Positions 50,591 to 59,102 of a stretch of 64,000 bases of DNA are shown here, in pieces (the stretch's first letter is position 1; every line of letters starts with the position of its first letter). Where the stretch lies: positions 85,091 to 149,090 of the forward strand of contig WNKP01000012.1 in the NCBI GenBank assembly GCA_009797885.1, given 5' to 3'. The stretch comes from Flavobacteriaceae bacterium GF1 (GTDB lineage Bacteria; Bacteroidota; Bacteroidia; Flavobacteriales; Flavobacteriaceae). The translations under genes were made by a program, and so were the position numbers. The notes beneath the pieces were generated by a model. The model was given only the letters and a program-made list of their open reading frames with translations, was not told the DNA's origin and searched no databases.

Positions 50591-51676
50591 TTAACTATGT
50601 GGTATTTCCAGTTCTACTTTATAGGTATCGGAGGGGTTAATCGAAAGTACGTAGCCATCACCATAAATCAACTCCAAACGCTTGCGGACGTTTAGCAATC
50701 CAATGCCACTATTGATTTCCGGCTTCTTTGGCTTTTCCCCCTTTTTATTTGATCCAAGGCTGTTTTCCACTGTAAAATGGAAGCTGTCTTTCCGTACTTT
50801 TCCCTTAATATGAATCCAGCTAATATCGGAATACACCGAAGGTCCGTGCTTAAACGCATTCTCCACAAAGGAAATTAAAATAAGCGGGGGAATCTTAACA
50901 TTATCGGTATCCCCTTCCATCTCATAGCGCATTTCCAATTCCTCTCCGTACCGTATTCGTTCCAAATGGATATAATTGGTCAAATTGGCCAATTCTTTGT
51001 CCAAAGGTATGAGGGTATCATTGGATTCATAAAGCATATAATTCATAATCTCGGATAACTTTATGACCACCTCCCCTGCTTTTTCGTCTTTGGTCAAGAT
51101 CATCCCATAAAGGTTGTTTAAGGTATTGAACAAAAAATGGGGTTGCAACTGGTGTTTCAAAAACTGGAGTTCCGTCTTTAATTTCTGGGTAAGTAAGTCC
51201 TTGGTATACCTTTCGTGCGTAATCTGTTGCTGAACAAACTTAATAGTGATGACCAGGGATACTACAAACAGCAAATCCAATACCTTGTAGGCGAGCTTAA
51301 ACGTCAAGAATTGGGAATCATCAATTTTGTGTAGATATTTGGCAGAAGGGAGAAGGTATTTACTAACATAATAAAAGTCCAATACCCTTATCAATACCCC
51401 ACCGACCAGAGCCAGACCGATTGTAATCAAAAACAGGGAAACATACCGCTTCTTTTTGGAATACCGCGGTAACAAATAATACACCACAAAGTAGGTAAAA
51501 GAAAGCTTTATGGGAAGTACACAAAGTTCCAATATCAACCATGGCAAGTACTCCCCCGTACCATAGGAATTACCATTGACCACCACATAAAACGCCCACC
51601 ACATACACCAGTAGGCAACATGTCTTAAAATGCGCTCAAGCGACCAGGTATCGTATGTCTTGGAAAATGGAAACAC
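50591..51676 (-). CDS. LytS-type sensor histidine kinase (second system)
   Basis: 361 aa. Four N-terminal membrane segments (about 15-32, 45-67, 78-98, 118-142), then the His_kinase core with phospho-acceptor His in LKHQLQPHFLFNTLNNLYG near residue 180, N-box PLILISFVENAFKHG, and SGIGLLNVRKRLELIYG as the G-box. No extra C-terminal domain, unlike the 2TM kinase at 25894-27216. The stop is immediately before the regulator ATG. Confidence 0.93.
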   Translation of the reverse strand: MFPFSKTYDTWSLERILRHVAYWCMWWAFYVVVNGNSYGTGEYLPWLILELCVLPIKLSFTYFVVYYLLPRYSKKKRYVSLFLITIGLALVGGVLIRVLDFYYVSKYLLPSAKYLHKIDDSQFLTFKLAYKVLDLLFVVSLVITIKFVQQQITHERYTKDLLTQKLKTELQFLKHQLQPHFLFNTLNNLYGMILTKDEKAGEVVIKLSEIMNYMLYESNDTLIPLDKELANLTNYIHLERIRYGEELEMRYEMEGDTDNVKIPPLILISFVENAFKHGPSVYSDISWIHIKGKVRKDSFHFTVENSLGSNKKGEKPKKPEINSGIGLLNVRKRLELIYGDGYVLSINPSDTYKVELEIPHS

Positions 51677-51846
51677 CTACAAAAGTAATCAACCCCTCAG
51701 CTGATTGCACGCAAAAAAGAACCAAGCCCTGTTTTATTGATATGAAAATGCTTTTTTTTAGTACGAATGCAAAAGCAAAACCTGATAAAAGTCGAGCGCA
51801 TTTGCGCTTTCATTCCGTGTGGCCCATTTCATATACGAAATAAAAA

Positions 51847-51869
51847 AAGGCAACCGAATCGGCCGCCTT
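51847..51869 (-). terminator. Intrinsic terminator after yegP-like gene
   Basis: Read leftward: AAGGCGGCCGATTCGGTTGCCTT stem (51847-51869) followed by a run of T (51842-51848 are A on the plus strand). It ends the gene at 51892-52221. Confidence 0.75.
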
Positions 51870-51891
51870 CACATATTGTATTGCAAGCATG

Positions 51892-52221
51892 TTAGGAATT
51901 GTCCACTACCTCGGCATCGGGTGCGTTCTTTTTTACAGAAGCAATTCCGTTCTCCATGGCATCAGTAGAGCTGTACATTTCACTTTTACCAATTACTTGC
52001 CCATTGGTCGCATTCAATGTGAAGAAAGGGCTTCCATCTTTTGCGGTCTTACGCTCAAATTGGCCATCATCCTGAGAATTCTTCCGAACGGATTCGATTC
52101 CGTTTTTACAGCCATCCTTACTTGCGTAGGTTTGACTGGTCAAAATTACCTGTCCGTTACCGGCCTTTAAATTGAACATGCATTTGTCTGTTCCTGAGGA
52201 TTTAATTTCAAATTTTCCCAT
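51892..52221 (-). CDS. YegP-like protein with two DUF1508 repeats
   Basis: 109 aa made of two copies of the DUF1508 unit: KFEIKSSGTDKCMFNLKAGNGQVILTSQTYASKDGCKNGIESVRKNS (about 3-50) and FERKTAKDGSPFFTLNATNGQVIGKSEMYSSTDAMENGIASVKKNA (about 54-100). Each forms a beta-beta-beta-alpha unit; YegP is a small soluble protein with unknown role. Single gene with its own terminator. Confidence 0.96.
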   Translation of the reverse strand: MGKFEIKSSGTDKCMFNLKAGNGQVILTSQTYASKDGCKNGIESVRKNSQDDGQFERKTAKDGSPFFTLNATNGQVIGKSEMYSSTDAMENGIASVKKNAPDAEVVDNS

Positions 52222-52431
52222 TTATGTATGAATTGATTTACGTTTAGCAAATTATGTTTTGAAATTACTAAAATTTTAGGCTATCCATATATAATATGGA
52301 CAATTCTAGTATTCCCACAGTAGTTAGACACGGATTTGTCCAAAAGTCACTCCAAGTCTCAATTTTTTAACTGCACCCACCTTTCAAGCCCTTGAACGCG
52401 CCTGGGATGGCCCGTTTTGCCAATAATCGGT

Positions 52432-52896
52432 TCACGCTTTCAATCGGATCGTCCATTCAAAGTTAAAAGTGGACACCACAACCCCATCCTGGTTCACTCC
52501 TACGGATTTCATCCATAGTGTCTGTCCCTCCCCAGTCTCAATGGTCTTTTTTAAGGCATCATCAATACGATGGCCATCTTCACAGGTAAAGGTTATTCTA
52601 CCTGTTGCTTTTTTCGAAAAGTTCGCGTTATTGTTCTGCACCAACATGGAGATTTTGTGGCCACTTTCCCGAATTGCCGTTGAAACCAAAATTCCGGTGG
52701 AAAATTCGGCGGCCATCCCTTGTACCGCCCAAAACATTGAATTAAAGGGGTTTTGATTGAACCATCGATGTTTTACGGTTACAACCGCCCGTTTACGATC
52801 AATGGACTTTAAACGTACCCCGGACCACCAGGCGGAAGGGAGCTTAAAAAAAGTAAAAAGGTTAATTTGAAAAATGGAGGGACTCTTCGCTGGCAT
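52432..52896 (-). CDS. DUF4442 hot-dog-fold protein (thioesterase-like)
   Basis: 154 aa of the DUF4442 group: WWSGVRLKSIDRKRAVVTVKHRWFNQNPFNSMFWAVQGMAAEFSTG, the hot-dog helix with the FNSMFWAVQGMAAE acid. Likely acyl-CoA thioesterase activity by fold, unproved. Follows the MaoC-like gene by 79 bp on the same strand, so it may be the last gene of the acyl-CoA operon. Confidence 0.85.
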   Translation of the reverse strand: MPAKSPSIFQINLFTFFKLPSAWWSGVRLKSIDRKRAVVTVKHRWFNQNPFNSMFWAVQGMAAEFSTGILVSTAIRESGHKISMLVQNNNANFSKKATGRITFTCEDGHRIDDALKKTIETGEGQTLWMKSVGVNQDGVVVSTFNFEWTIRLKA

Positions 52897-52975
52897 AATT
52901 ATAATTTCTCCTAAACGTTACTGGACCGAAGCTACAAATAAGTATCGAGTTGATACCATCCTTCACTCTTACGAA

Positions 52976-53440
52976 TTACTCAAACATTAAACTGATAAAT
53001 TCCGCTACACATGCCGGTTTCTCCGAATTTTCAATGATTACGGTGCAATTCCAGGTAATTTTGACCCCGTTATCCCCATAGGCTTCAATTTCCTTGATAG
53101 TGCCTTGGCAACGGACACGGCTATCCACCAAAACCGGGCTGGGGAAACGTACCTTGTTCAACCCATAGTTTACCCCCATTTTTGCCGAGCTAACGGTAAT
53201 CAAGTCCGTCAATAGTTTTGACAGTAGCGATAACGATAGAAAACCATGGGCCACAGGTTTTTGGAAAGGGGAATATTGATTGGCCCTTTCCACATCCACA
53301 TGGATCCACTGATGGTCCAAAGTGGCATTCGCAAAATCATTTATCATTTCCTGGGTGACTTTCAACCAATCACCGTATGGGAGTTCCTTTCCAACCCATG
53401 TGTTCAATTCCTTAAGATCCTTGATGATTAGTTTTGCCAT
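52976..53440 (-). CDS. MaoC-like (R)-specific enoyl-CoA hydratase
   Basis: About 154 aa hot-dog enzyme. The hydratase-2 motif is visible: MINDFANATLDHQWIHVDVERA, with Asp and His as the catalytic pair, then SPFQKPVAHGFLSLSLLSKLL. Adds water to trans-2-enoyl-CoA to give (R)-3-hydroxyacyl-CoA. I start at ATG 53440 because the frame from 53485 would overlap fabG. It pairs with the FabG-like reductase 11 bp upstream, which would oxidise or form the matching 3-keto group. Confidence 0.92.
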   Translation of the reverse strand: MAKLIIKDLKELNTWVGKELPYGDWLKVTQEMINDFANATLDHQWIHVDVERANQYSPFQKPVAHGFLSLSLLSKLLTDLITVSSAKMGVNYGLNKVRFPSPVLVDSRVRCQGTIKEIEAYGDNGVKITWNCTVIIENSEKPACVAEFISLMFE

Positions 53441-53451
53441 GTTAACTCTGT

Positions 53452-54189
53452 TTATCTTGAAGTACCTCCATCTATGGTCAGACAAATTCCTGAAACGAAC
53501 CGCGCTTCATCCGATGCCAAGTACAGATAGCCATAGGCAATATCAATGGGCTGGGCAACGGTTTTGAGCGGTATACTGGCCTTTATGGCCTCCAAATGCT
53601 CCTCTGGAATTTTTTTGACCATATCGGTCATCGTAAAACCAGGTGCTATTGCATTGGCGGTTATGCCATGTTTCCCCAATTCCATGGTCCAGGTCTTGCT
53701 CATGGCAATGACCCCAGCTTTTGTGGCCGCGTAATTGGTCTGTCCAAAATTACCCCGCAATCCAACATTGGAAGCTGCGCTAACAATACGACCGTAGTTG
53801 TTGGCTTTCATATACGGCGCGACGGCTTGGGTACAAATAAAGACCCCTTTTAGATTGACCTCAACAACGGCATCCCATTCCTCCTCGCTCATTTTTTCCA
53901 AGGTTCTGTCCCTTGTGATTCCGGCATTGTTGATAAGGATATCAATCTTTCCATATTTGGAGTTTATCTGCTCAAACAGGGATTCGATACCCGATTTATC
54001 CGTTACCGAAACGGCGTGAAATTCCGCACTACCTCCAGATGCCGTAATCCCCTGGACCACTTCTTTCCCCTGGGGCAATAAATCGACCACGATTACTTTA
54101 CTGCCTTCCTGGGCGAACAATTCGGCCACGGCACGTCCAATTCCCCGGGAACCTCCGGTTACAATGGCTACTTTATCCTTTAATCTCAT
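53452..54189 (-). CDS. FabG-like SDR 3-oxoacyl reductase
   Basis: 245 aa. NAD(P)-binding GGSRGIGRA (about 11-19), NNAGITRD near 87-94, active-site Ser in AASNVGLRG, and Y-x-x-x-K in YAATKAG (about 150). Closest to 3-oxoacyl-[ACP/CoA] reductases. In this operon it likely interconverts 3-oxo- and (R)-3-hydroxyacyl-CoA, working with the MaoC-like hydratase encoded next. Confidence 0.93.
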   Translation of the reverse strand: MRLKDKVAIVTGGSRGIGRAVAELFAQEGSKVIVVDLLPQGKEVVQGITASGGSAEFHAVSVTDKSGIESLFEQINSKYGKIDILINNAGITRDRTLEKMSEEEWDAVVEVNLKGVFICTQAVAPYMKANNYGRIVSAASNVGLRGNFGQTNYAATKAGVIAMSKTWTMELGKHGITANAIAPGFTMTDMVKKIPEEHLEAIKASIPLKTVAQPIDIAYGYLYLASDEARFVSGICLTIDGGTSR

Positions 54190-54198
54190 GTATTTGTG

Positions 54199-55173
54199 TT
54201 AAACGGTTACTACCAATTTCCCCATTACCTTTCTTGCCATCATTTCTTCCAATGCCTTTGGGGTATCCTTCAAGTCATATACATTGTGGATATGGGGTGT
54301 TAATTTTCCCTCAGCATACCATTGCATCAACTGTATGCTATTGGCCGTATTTCGCTGGGGTTCCTTTATGGCAAAATTGCCCCAGAACACCCCTACCAGG
54401 GAAACACCTTTCAAAAGTGGAAGGTTTAGCGGAATCCTTGGAATTTCCCCCGCTGCAAAACCGACCACCAAATAGCGGCCATTCCAAGCAGTCGCGCGCA
54501 GAGCAGCTTCAGAAAAAGAACCTCCAACAGGGTCATATACCACATCCACCCCTTTCCCTTCCGTCAATTCCTTAACTGTGGATTTCAAATCCATAGTGGA
54601 ATAGTTTAAGGTACTATCGGCTCCATATTTCTTGCACAATTCCAGTTTTTCGTTGCTGGAAGCTGCGGCAATAACCTTGGCTCCCATCAATTTGCCCAAC
54701 TCAACAGCGGCCAGTCCAACACCACCCGAAGCCCCCAAAACCAAAAGGGTCTCACCTCTTTTTAGCCCACCCCTGTCCTTTAAAGCATGGAAAGATGTTC
54801 CATAGGCCATTAAAAAAGAGGCCGCTGTTTCAAAATCCATCTGGGGCGGTTTTGGAAAACAAGCATTTTTGGGGACAAGTACCTCTTCTGCCAGACCACC
54901 ATAAGGGACAAAACCAAATACTTCCTGCCCTACCTTAACATGGTTGACACCTTCTCCAATTTCCTTGACCACTCCGGCGATATCACTTCCCGGAGAGAAG
55001 GGCAAATCGGGTTTGATCTGATATAAACCCCGAATGATCAGGGTATCCGGAAAATTTAACCCACAGGCCTTAACGGCAACCAATACCTGCCCAGGTCCCG
55101 CTTTAAGCGCATCCACCTCCTCCAAAACCAAATTCGAAGGCGGTCCGTAGGATTTACACCGAATGGCTTTCAC
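54199..55173 (-). CDS. NADPH:quinone oxidoreductase-like MDR protein
   Basis: 324 aa zinc-free MDR enzyme: GroES-like domain (1-120) with CGLNFPDTLIIRGLYQIKPDLPFSPGSDIAGVV, Rossmann domain with GASGGVGLAAVELGKLMGAKVIAAASS (about 146-170), then VYDPVGGSFSEAALRATAWNGRYLVVGFA. Members reduce quinones or enoyl thioesters with NADPH. Overlaps the preceding MDR gene by 4 bp and lies 9 bp before fabG, so it belongs to the acyl-CoA operon. Confidence 0.92.
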   Translation of the reverse strand: MKAIRCKSYGPPSNLVLEEVDALKAGPGQVLVAVKACGLNFPDTLIIRGLYQIKPDLPFSPGSDIAGVVKEIGEGVNHVKVGQEVFGFVPYGGLAEEVLVPKNACFPKPPQMDFETAASFLMAYGTSFHALKDRGGLKRGETLLVLGASGGVGLAAVELGKLMGAKVIAAASSNEKLELCKKYGADSTLNYSTMDLKSTVKELTEGKGVDVVYDPVGGSFSEAALRATAWNGRYLVVGFAAGEIPRIPLNLPLLKGVSLVGVFWGNFAIKEPQRNTANSIQLMQWYAEGKLTPHIHNVYDLKDTPKALEEMMARKVMGKLVVTV

Positions 55174-56180
55174 AGGTCCCCCTCAATTATCTTAAGCACC
55201 AACTTGCCCATTTTCTCACCACTAAAAAGCCTGTTAAAAGTTTGTGGGAAGTTCTCAATGCCCGAGTACACGTCCTCTTTGCTTTTCAACTTGCCCTGGG
55301 CCATCCAAGCACCCATTTGTTGGGCCGCTTCCCCATACCTTTTGGCCCAATCAAAAACGACCATTCCCTGCATACTGGCACGATTCACTAAAAGTGATAG
55401 GTAATTACTCGGACCCTTGATGGCCATCTTGTTATTGTACTGGGAAATTGCACCGCAGATGACCACACGCGCATGCATTCGTAATTGGGTCAGGGCAATA
55501 TCCAGGATTTCACCGCCCACATTGTCAAAATACACATCAATACCTTTTGGGCACAGTTCCTTTAGTCTGTTACGAACCTTTTCATTCTTATAATCAATAG
55601 CGCCATCAAACCCCAATTCAGTGGTGATATAATTGCATTTTTCAGGACCACCGGCAATACCCACTACCGTACAACCCTTTATTTTGGCGATCTGCCCAAC
55701 AATGCTTCCTACTGCGCCAGCAGCACCGGAGACCAAAACGACATCCCCTTCCTTGATCTTACCAACTTCCAAAATTCCAAAATAAGCGGTCATCCCAGGC
55801 ATACCCAGGGTTCCAATATACGTCGGAAGCGGGGCCAGTTTGGGGTCAACCGGATAATATCCCTTCCCATCCGTTGCGGTATACTGTTGTACCCCTCCAT
55901 GACCTGAAACAAAATCGCCTACCTTAAACTTTGGATGGTTGTTCGATGCGATGACCTCTCCTACGGAACCAGCACGCATTACCGAGCCAATTTCCATGGG
56001 TTCGATGTAGGATTTGGAATCGTTCATCCAGCCACGCATGGCGGGATCCAGGGAAATGTAATGCTGCCGAATCAAAATCTCGCCTTCTTTGGGTTCCGGA
56101 ATAGGATTGGTAACCAAACTCCACGTATCGGCATTGGCTTCGCCAATGGGTCTTTTGACAAATAAAAGCTGCTTGTTCAT
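55170..56180 (-). CDS. NADP-dependent MDR oxidoreductase (prostaglandin reductase-like)
   Basis: 336 aa of the LTB4 dehydrogenase/CurA group: IRQHYISLDPAMRGWMNDSKSYIEPMEIGSVMRAGSVGEVIASNN, VSGAAGAVGSIVGQIAKIKGCTVVGIAGGPEKC, VDVYFDNVGG-like DVYFDNVGGEILD, and a C-terminal GKMGKLVLKI. Reduces the C=C of enones or enoyl groups. A 112-bp gap separates it from the enoyl-CoA hydratase gene upstream, which may hold an internal promoter. Confidence 0.92.
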   Translation of the reverse strand: MNKQLLFVKRPIGEANADTWSLVTNPIPEPKEGEILIRQHYISLDPAMRGWMNDSKSYIEPMEIGSVMRAGSVGEVIASNNHPKFKVGDFVSGHGGVQQYTATDGKGYYPVDPKLAPLPTYIGTLGMPGMTAYFGILEVGKIKEGDVVLVSGAAGAVGSIVGQIAKIKGCTVVGIAGGPEKCNYITTELGFDGAIDYKNEKVRNRLKELCPKGIDVYFDNVGGEILDIALTQLRMHARVVICGAISQYNNKMAIKGPSNYLSLLVNRASMQGMVVFDWAKRYGEAAQQMGAWMAQGKLKSKEDVYSGIENFPQTFNRLFSGEKMGKLVLKIIEGDL

Positions 56181-56292
56181 ATCATTTATGTATTATTCGT
56201 TACCCCAAACTTGTTCCAGGGTGCCATTAAACATTGTTTTCATTAGGATGCTGAAATAGGTACAGCATATCCTTGACCTTCCTTACCCCAGG

Positions 56293-57069
56293 CTACTTTC
56301 CCTTCTTGGTAAAATGCTCCACATAGGCGAGCATCTTTGCCCTTATTTCAGGCTTCCACCAAAGAATCGTTGCCTCTTTTAGGGCATTTGCAGGATTTGG
56401 ATCCAATTTCTCCAACAAACTTTTTCTCAGCTTTTGTTTGGTATTGACCAAAATCTCGTCGTCTGCCCTTAGGTAGATTTGCATTTGCTTTTCGGCCCGC
56501 TCGAGAAGGTTATCCAAAGCAACCAGTTCATCTACCAAACCTACTTTTAGGGCTTCTTCCCCACGCAACAGTTTTCCTTCCAAAATAAAACGATGCGCCA
56601 GACCTTCTCCAATCCAATGGGCATAAACCTCACAAAGATTTTGACTGATCTGGATATTGACGGCCACCTCATTTAACCCTATGACATAGTTCTCCCCCTG
56701 CGCCATATATCGATTGTCACAAGCGACTGCCAAAACACAACCTCCTGCAGGGGCATGTCCTGTAATCGCCGCAATCAATGGTTTTTTAAACTGCAATAGC
56801 TCGTTGTACAATGAAGCGAAATTGGTGAAAAATTCGGTTATCCTTTTTTTGTCATACCGCACCAGTTCAATGAGGTCCAGTCCAGCAGAAAAATAGTGGG
56901 GTTGTCCCGTTAGAATCACACCCTTGACCTTAGCATCATTTTCCAATTTCCTGAATGTTTCGCGCAATTCTTCAACCATTCCAAAATTAAGGGCATTAAC
57001 TTTGCCCCTGTTCATTTGAACAATGGTGTATCCTCCCTTTTCTATGAGCTGTAGTGTATTCATATCCAT
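56293..57069 (-). CDS. Enoyl-CoA hydratase/isomerase
   Basis: 258 aa crotonase-fold enzyme. CoA-binding and oxyanion-hole segments are TGQPHYFSAGLDLIEL (about 53-68) and TGHAPAGGCVLAVACD (about 104-119). LNEVAVNI near 134-141 holds a Glu in the catalytic loop. Compared with classical hydratases the second Glu position is less clear, so isomerase or hydrolase activity is also possible. Gap to the SDR gene is 2 bp. Confidence 0.9.
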   Translation of the reverse strand: MDMNTLQLIEKGGYTIVQMNRGKVNALNFGMVEELRETFRKLENDAKVKGVILTGQPHYFSAGLDLIELVRYDKKRITEFFTNFASLYNELLQFKKPLIAAITGHAPAGGCVLAVACDNRYMAQGENYVIGLNEVAVNIQISQNLCEVYAHWIGEGLAHRFILEGKLLRGEEALKVGLVDELVALDNLLERAEKQMQIYLRADDEILVNTKQKLRKSLLEKLDPNPANALKEATILWWKPEIRAKMLAYVEHFTKKGK

Positions 57070-57071
57070 TC

Positions 57072-57830
57072 TTAAATCAAAGAGTTTCCGCCATCAAGGG
57101 TTATGGTCTGTCCCGTAATGAATTTTGAGTTGTCCGATGCCAACCAGCAAATGGCCTCTGCAATTTCGTTCGCTTTTCCAAATCGTCCCATAGGAATAAA
57201 GCGCATTAGCTTGTCACCCATTTCAGGGCTTACCGCCAATAATTGATCCAGTAGGGCGGACTCTGTGAAGCCGGGACAAACTGCATTGATTCGAATATTC
57301 TTTCGTCCATATTCCAAAGCTGCGGATTTGGTCATCCCCACAACCGCAAATTTGCTTGCCGCATAGGATAAATTGTTTCCAGAAGGTTTTAAACCGGCCA
57401 AGGAGGCCACATTGACCATATTCCCATAACCCTGCTCTACCATTATGGCCAAAGCCAGTTTCATACAATGAAAAACCCCGGTCTGGTTCACCGCAATAAC
57501 ATTATGCCAGTCCTCCAGGGTATGGTCTGCGGTCTTAGCCTGGTTTTTTCCACCAATTCCTGCGTTGTTGACCATAATATCCAATCGCCCGTATTTGGAA
57601 ACGGTCTTTTGTACCAGGTTTTCAACTTCTTCAAATTGTGTCACATCAGTTTGATGCGCCATTGCCTTACCATCATCCATCAAAATCCCGTCGGCCACCT
57701 TTTGGGCATTCTCCATATGGATATCCGAAACAATAACCTGGGCACCATGTTTTCCAAATAGTTCGGCCGTAGCCTTCCCGATACCGCTGCCTGCACCTGT
57801 TACAATGACTACTTTTTCCTTTAGATCCAT
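57072..57830 (-). CDS. SDR family oxidoreductase
   Basis: 252 aa from ATG 57830, which shares one base with the stop of the 63-aa gene (TAATG). TGAGSGIGKA at 12-21, NNAGIGG, active Ser in VASLAGLKPSG and YAASKFA. NAD-type acidic residue in VIVSDIH. A 3-hydroxyacyl or other secondary alcohol dehydrogenase. One of three SDRs in the operon. Confidence 0.92.
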   Translation of the reverse strand: MDLKEKVVIVTGAGSGIGKATAELFGKHGAQVIVSDIHMENAQKVADGILMDDGKAMAHQTDVTQFEEVENLVQKTVSKYGRLDIMVNNAGIGGKNQAKTADHTLEDWHNVIAVNQTGVFHCMKLALAIMVEQGYGNMVNVASLAGLKPSGNNLSYAASKFAVVGMTKSAALEYGRKNIRINAVCPGFTESALLDQLLAVSPEMGDKLMRFIPMGRFGKANEIAEAICWLASDNSKFITGQTITLDGGNSLI

Positions 57831-58021
57831 TAGTGTTGAATTGATTGGCAATGAATTAACCTGAAATCCAACAAGGCACGTTCGCGAAAGTGGGACGGAT
57901 ATCCCTCTGCCCCGGCCATTCCCATAAAGTCGGAAAAAGCGTTGTATTCCACTAAGGCATTGGCAGTAGCATTTTTGAATTTTTGAAACTCATCCGGATT
58001 TGCTTTAAGATAGGATTCCAT
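57830..58021 (-). CDS. Small protein coupled to the phosphotransferase gene
   Basis: 63 aa: MESYLKANPDEFQKFKNATANALVEYNAFSDFMGMAGAEGYPSHFRERALLDF. Both ends overlap neighbours by one base (TAATG), so it is translated between the kinase-like and SDR genes and is very probably real. No family recognised. In the Pseudomonas levulinate pathway a small protein (LvaB) is needed by the kinase LvaA; this could be a functional counterpart, but no sequence similarity is claimed. Confidence 0.72.
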   Translation of the reverse strand: MESYLKANPDEFQKFKNATANALVEYNAFSDFMGMAGAEGYPSHFRERALLDFRLIHCQSIQH

Positions 58022-59100
58022 TAATACAAGTTATCTATTTTGTTCTTTTGAATGGCCAACCAGGCCGTATTACAGCATAAGGCAGCGGCTTCATTGAGAT
58101 GGGCAAATTTTGAATCGTTCGTATGTCCGTGTTTGAAACGGTAATAGATCTGTTGGGCAATGACCGCGATTTTAAACAGGCCAAACACATAATAGAACAC
58201 CAAATTATCCACGGATCGTCCGCTTTTGAGTGCATATTGGTGTACTATTTCACTTCGTGAAGGGTTACCTTCCATTACCGTTGGCGAGGGAAGGCCTTGC
58301 TTCATGAATTCAGCATCCTTAGCTGTAGTCCAATAACCCAAGGACGTACCCAGGTCCATCAAAGGATCCCCCAGAGTACACATTTCCCAATCCAGAACCG
58401 CTGAAATAGTTGTCCAACTGTCATCTGAAAACACCACATTGTCATACTTAAAATCGTTATGAATCAAGGTATGGTCATATGTTGTAGGCTGATTGGCCTC
58501 CATCCATCCCATCACTTTTTCAGCCGTCGGAACATTGTCGGTAGCTGCGGCCAGGTATTGCTTTCCCCAATTGGTCACTTGCCGAGATACATACCCTATC
58601 GGTCTTCCCAGATCCTGCAAGCCCACTTCTTTATAATCAATATTGTGAAAGGTCACAAAAGTATCCAGCCAGGTGTTGGAGATGGTGCTGAACTCTTTCG
58701 GTTTTAGCCGCATGTCGTAGGCAGCTTTTGCAGATAAAATCTTGCCTTCCACCTTTTCCATGATATAAAAGGGGACTCCGATTATTTCCGTATCCTCGGT
58801 AAAAACAAAAACCTTTGGGGTTTTCAAAAAAAAGGGATTCAAATGTTTTAAGACCCTATACTCGCGCCCCATGTCATGACCTCGTTTCGGCGCATGGAAA
58901 GGTGGCCTACGCAATACGTATTCCTTTCCTTCAATCCGAAGTAAATAGGTTAAATTGGAGTATCCATTTGAAAATTGATACACCAGAAGTTCGCTATTAT
59001 CGGAGCCGATTAAACCGTTGGCGGCCAAAAACACCTTTAGTTTTGACGCATTGAGCTCTTCACCTTCCCGAACTGGTCTTGTAGGATTTTCAAATGCCAT
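58021..59100 (-). CDS. ACAD10/11-type phosphotransferase
   Basis: 359 aa aminoglycoside-phosphotransferase-fold kinase of the group found fused to acyl-CoA dehydrogenase in animal ACAD10/11. Catalytic loop LIHNDFKYDNVVF (H-N-D-F with the metal Asn), then AVLDWEMCTLGDPLMDLG, which is diagnostic for this subgroup. FSNGYSNLTYLLRIEGKEYVLRRPP holds the ATP-site Lys/Arg region. Known members phosphorylate the 4-hydroxy group of hydroxyacyl-CoAs. Encoded 2 bp after its dehydrogenase partner. Confidence 0.93.
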   Translation of the reverse strand: MAFENPTRPVREGEELNASKLKVFLAANGLIGSDNSELLVYQFSNGYSNLTYLLRIEGKEYVLRRPPFHAPKRGHDMGREYRVLKHLNPFFLKTPKVFVFTEDTEIIGVPFYIMEKVEGKILSAKAAYDMRLKPKEFSTISNTWLDTFVTFHNIDYKEVGLQDLGRPIGYVSRQVTNWGKQYLAAATDNVPTAEKVMGWMEANQPTTYDHTLIHNDFKYDNVVFSDDSWTTISAVLDWEMCTLGDPLMDLGTSLGYWTTAKDAEFMKQGLPSPTVMEGNPSRSEIVHQYALKSGRSVDNLVFYYVFGLFKIAVIAQQIYYRFKHGHTNDSKFAHLNEAAALCCNTAWLAIQKNKIDNLY

Positions 59101-59102
59101 GC

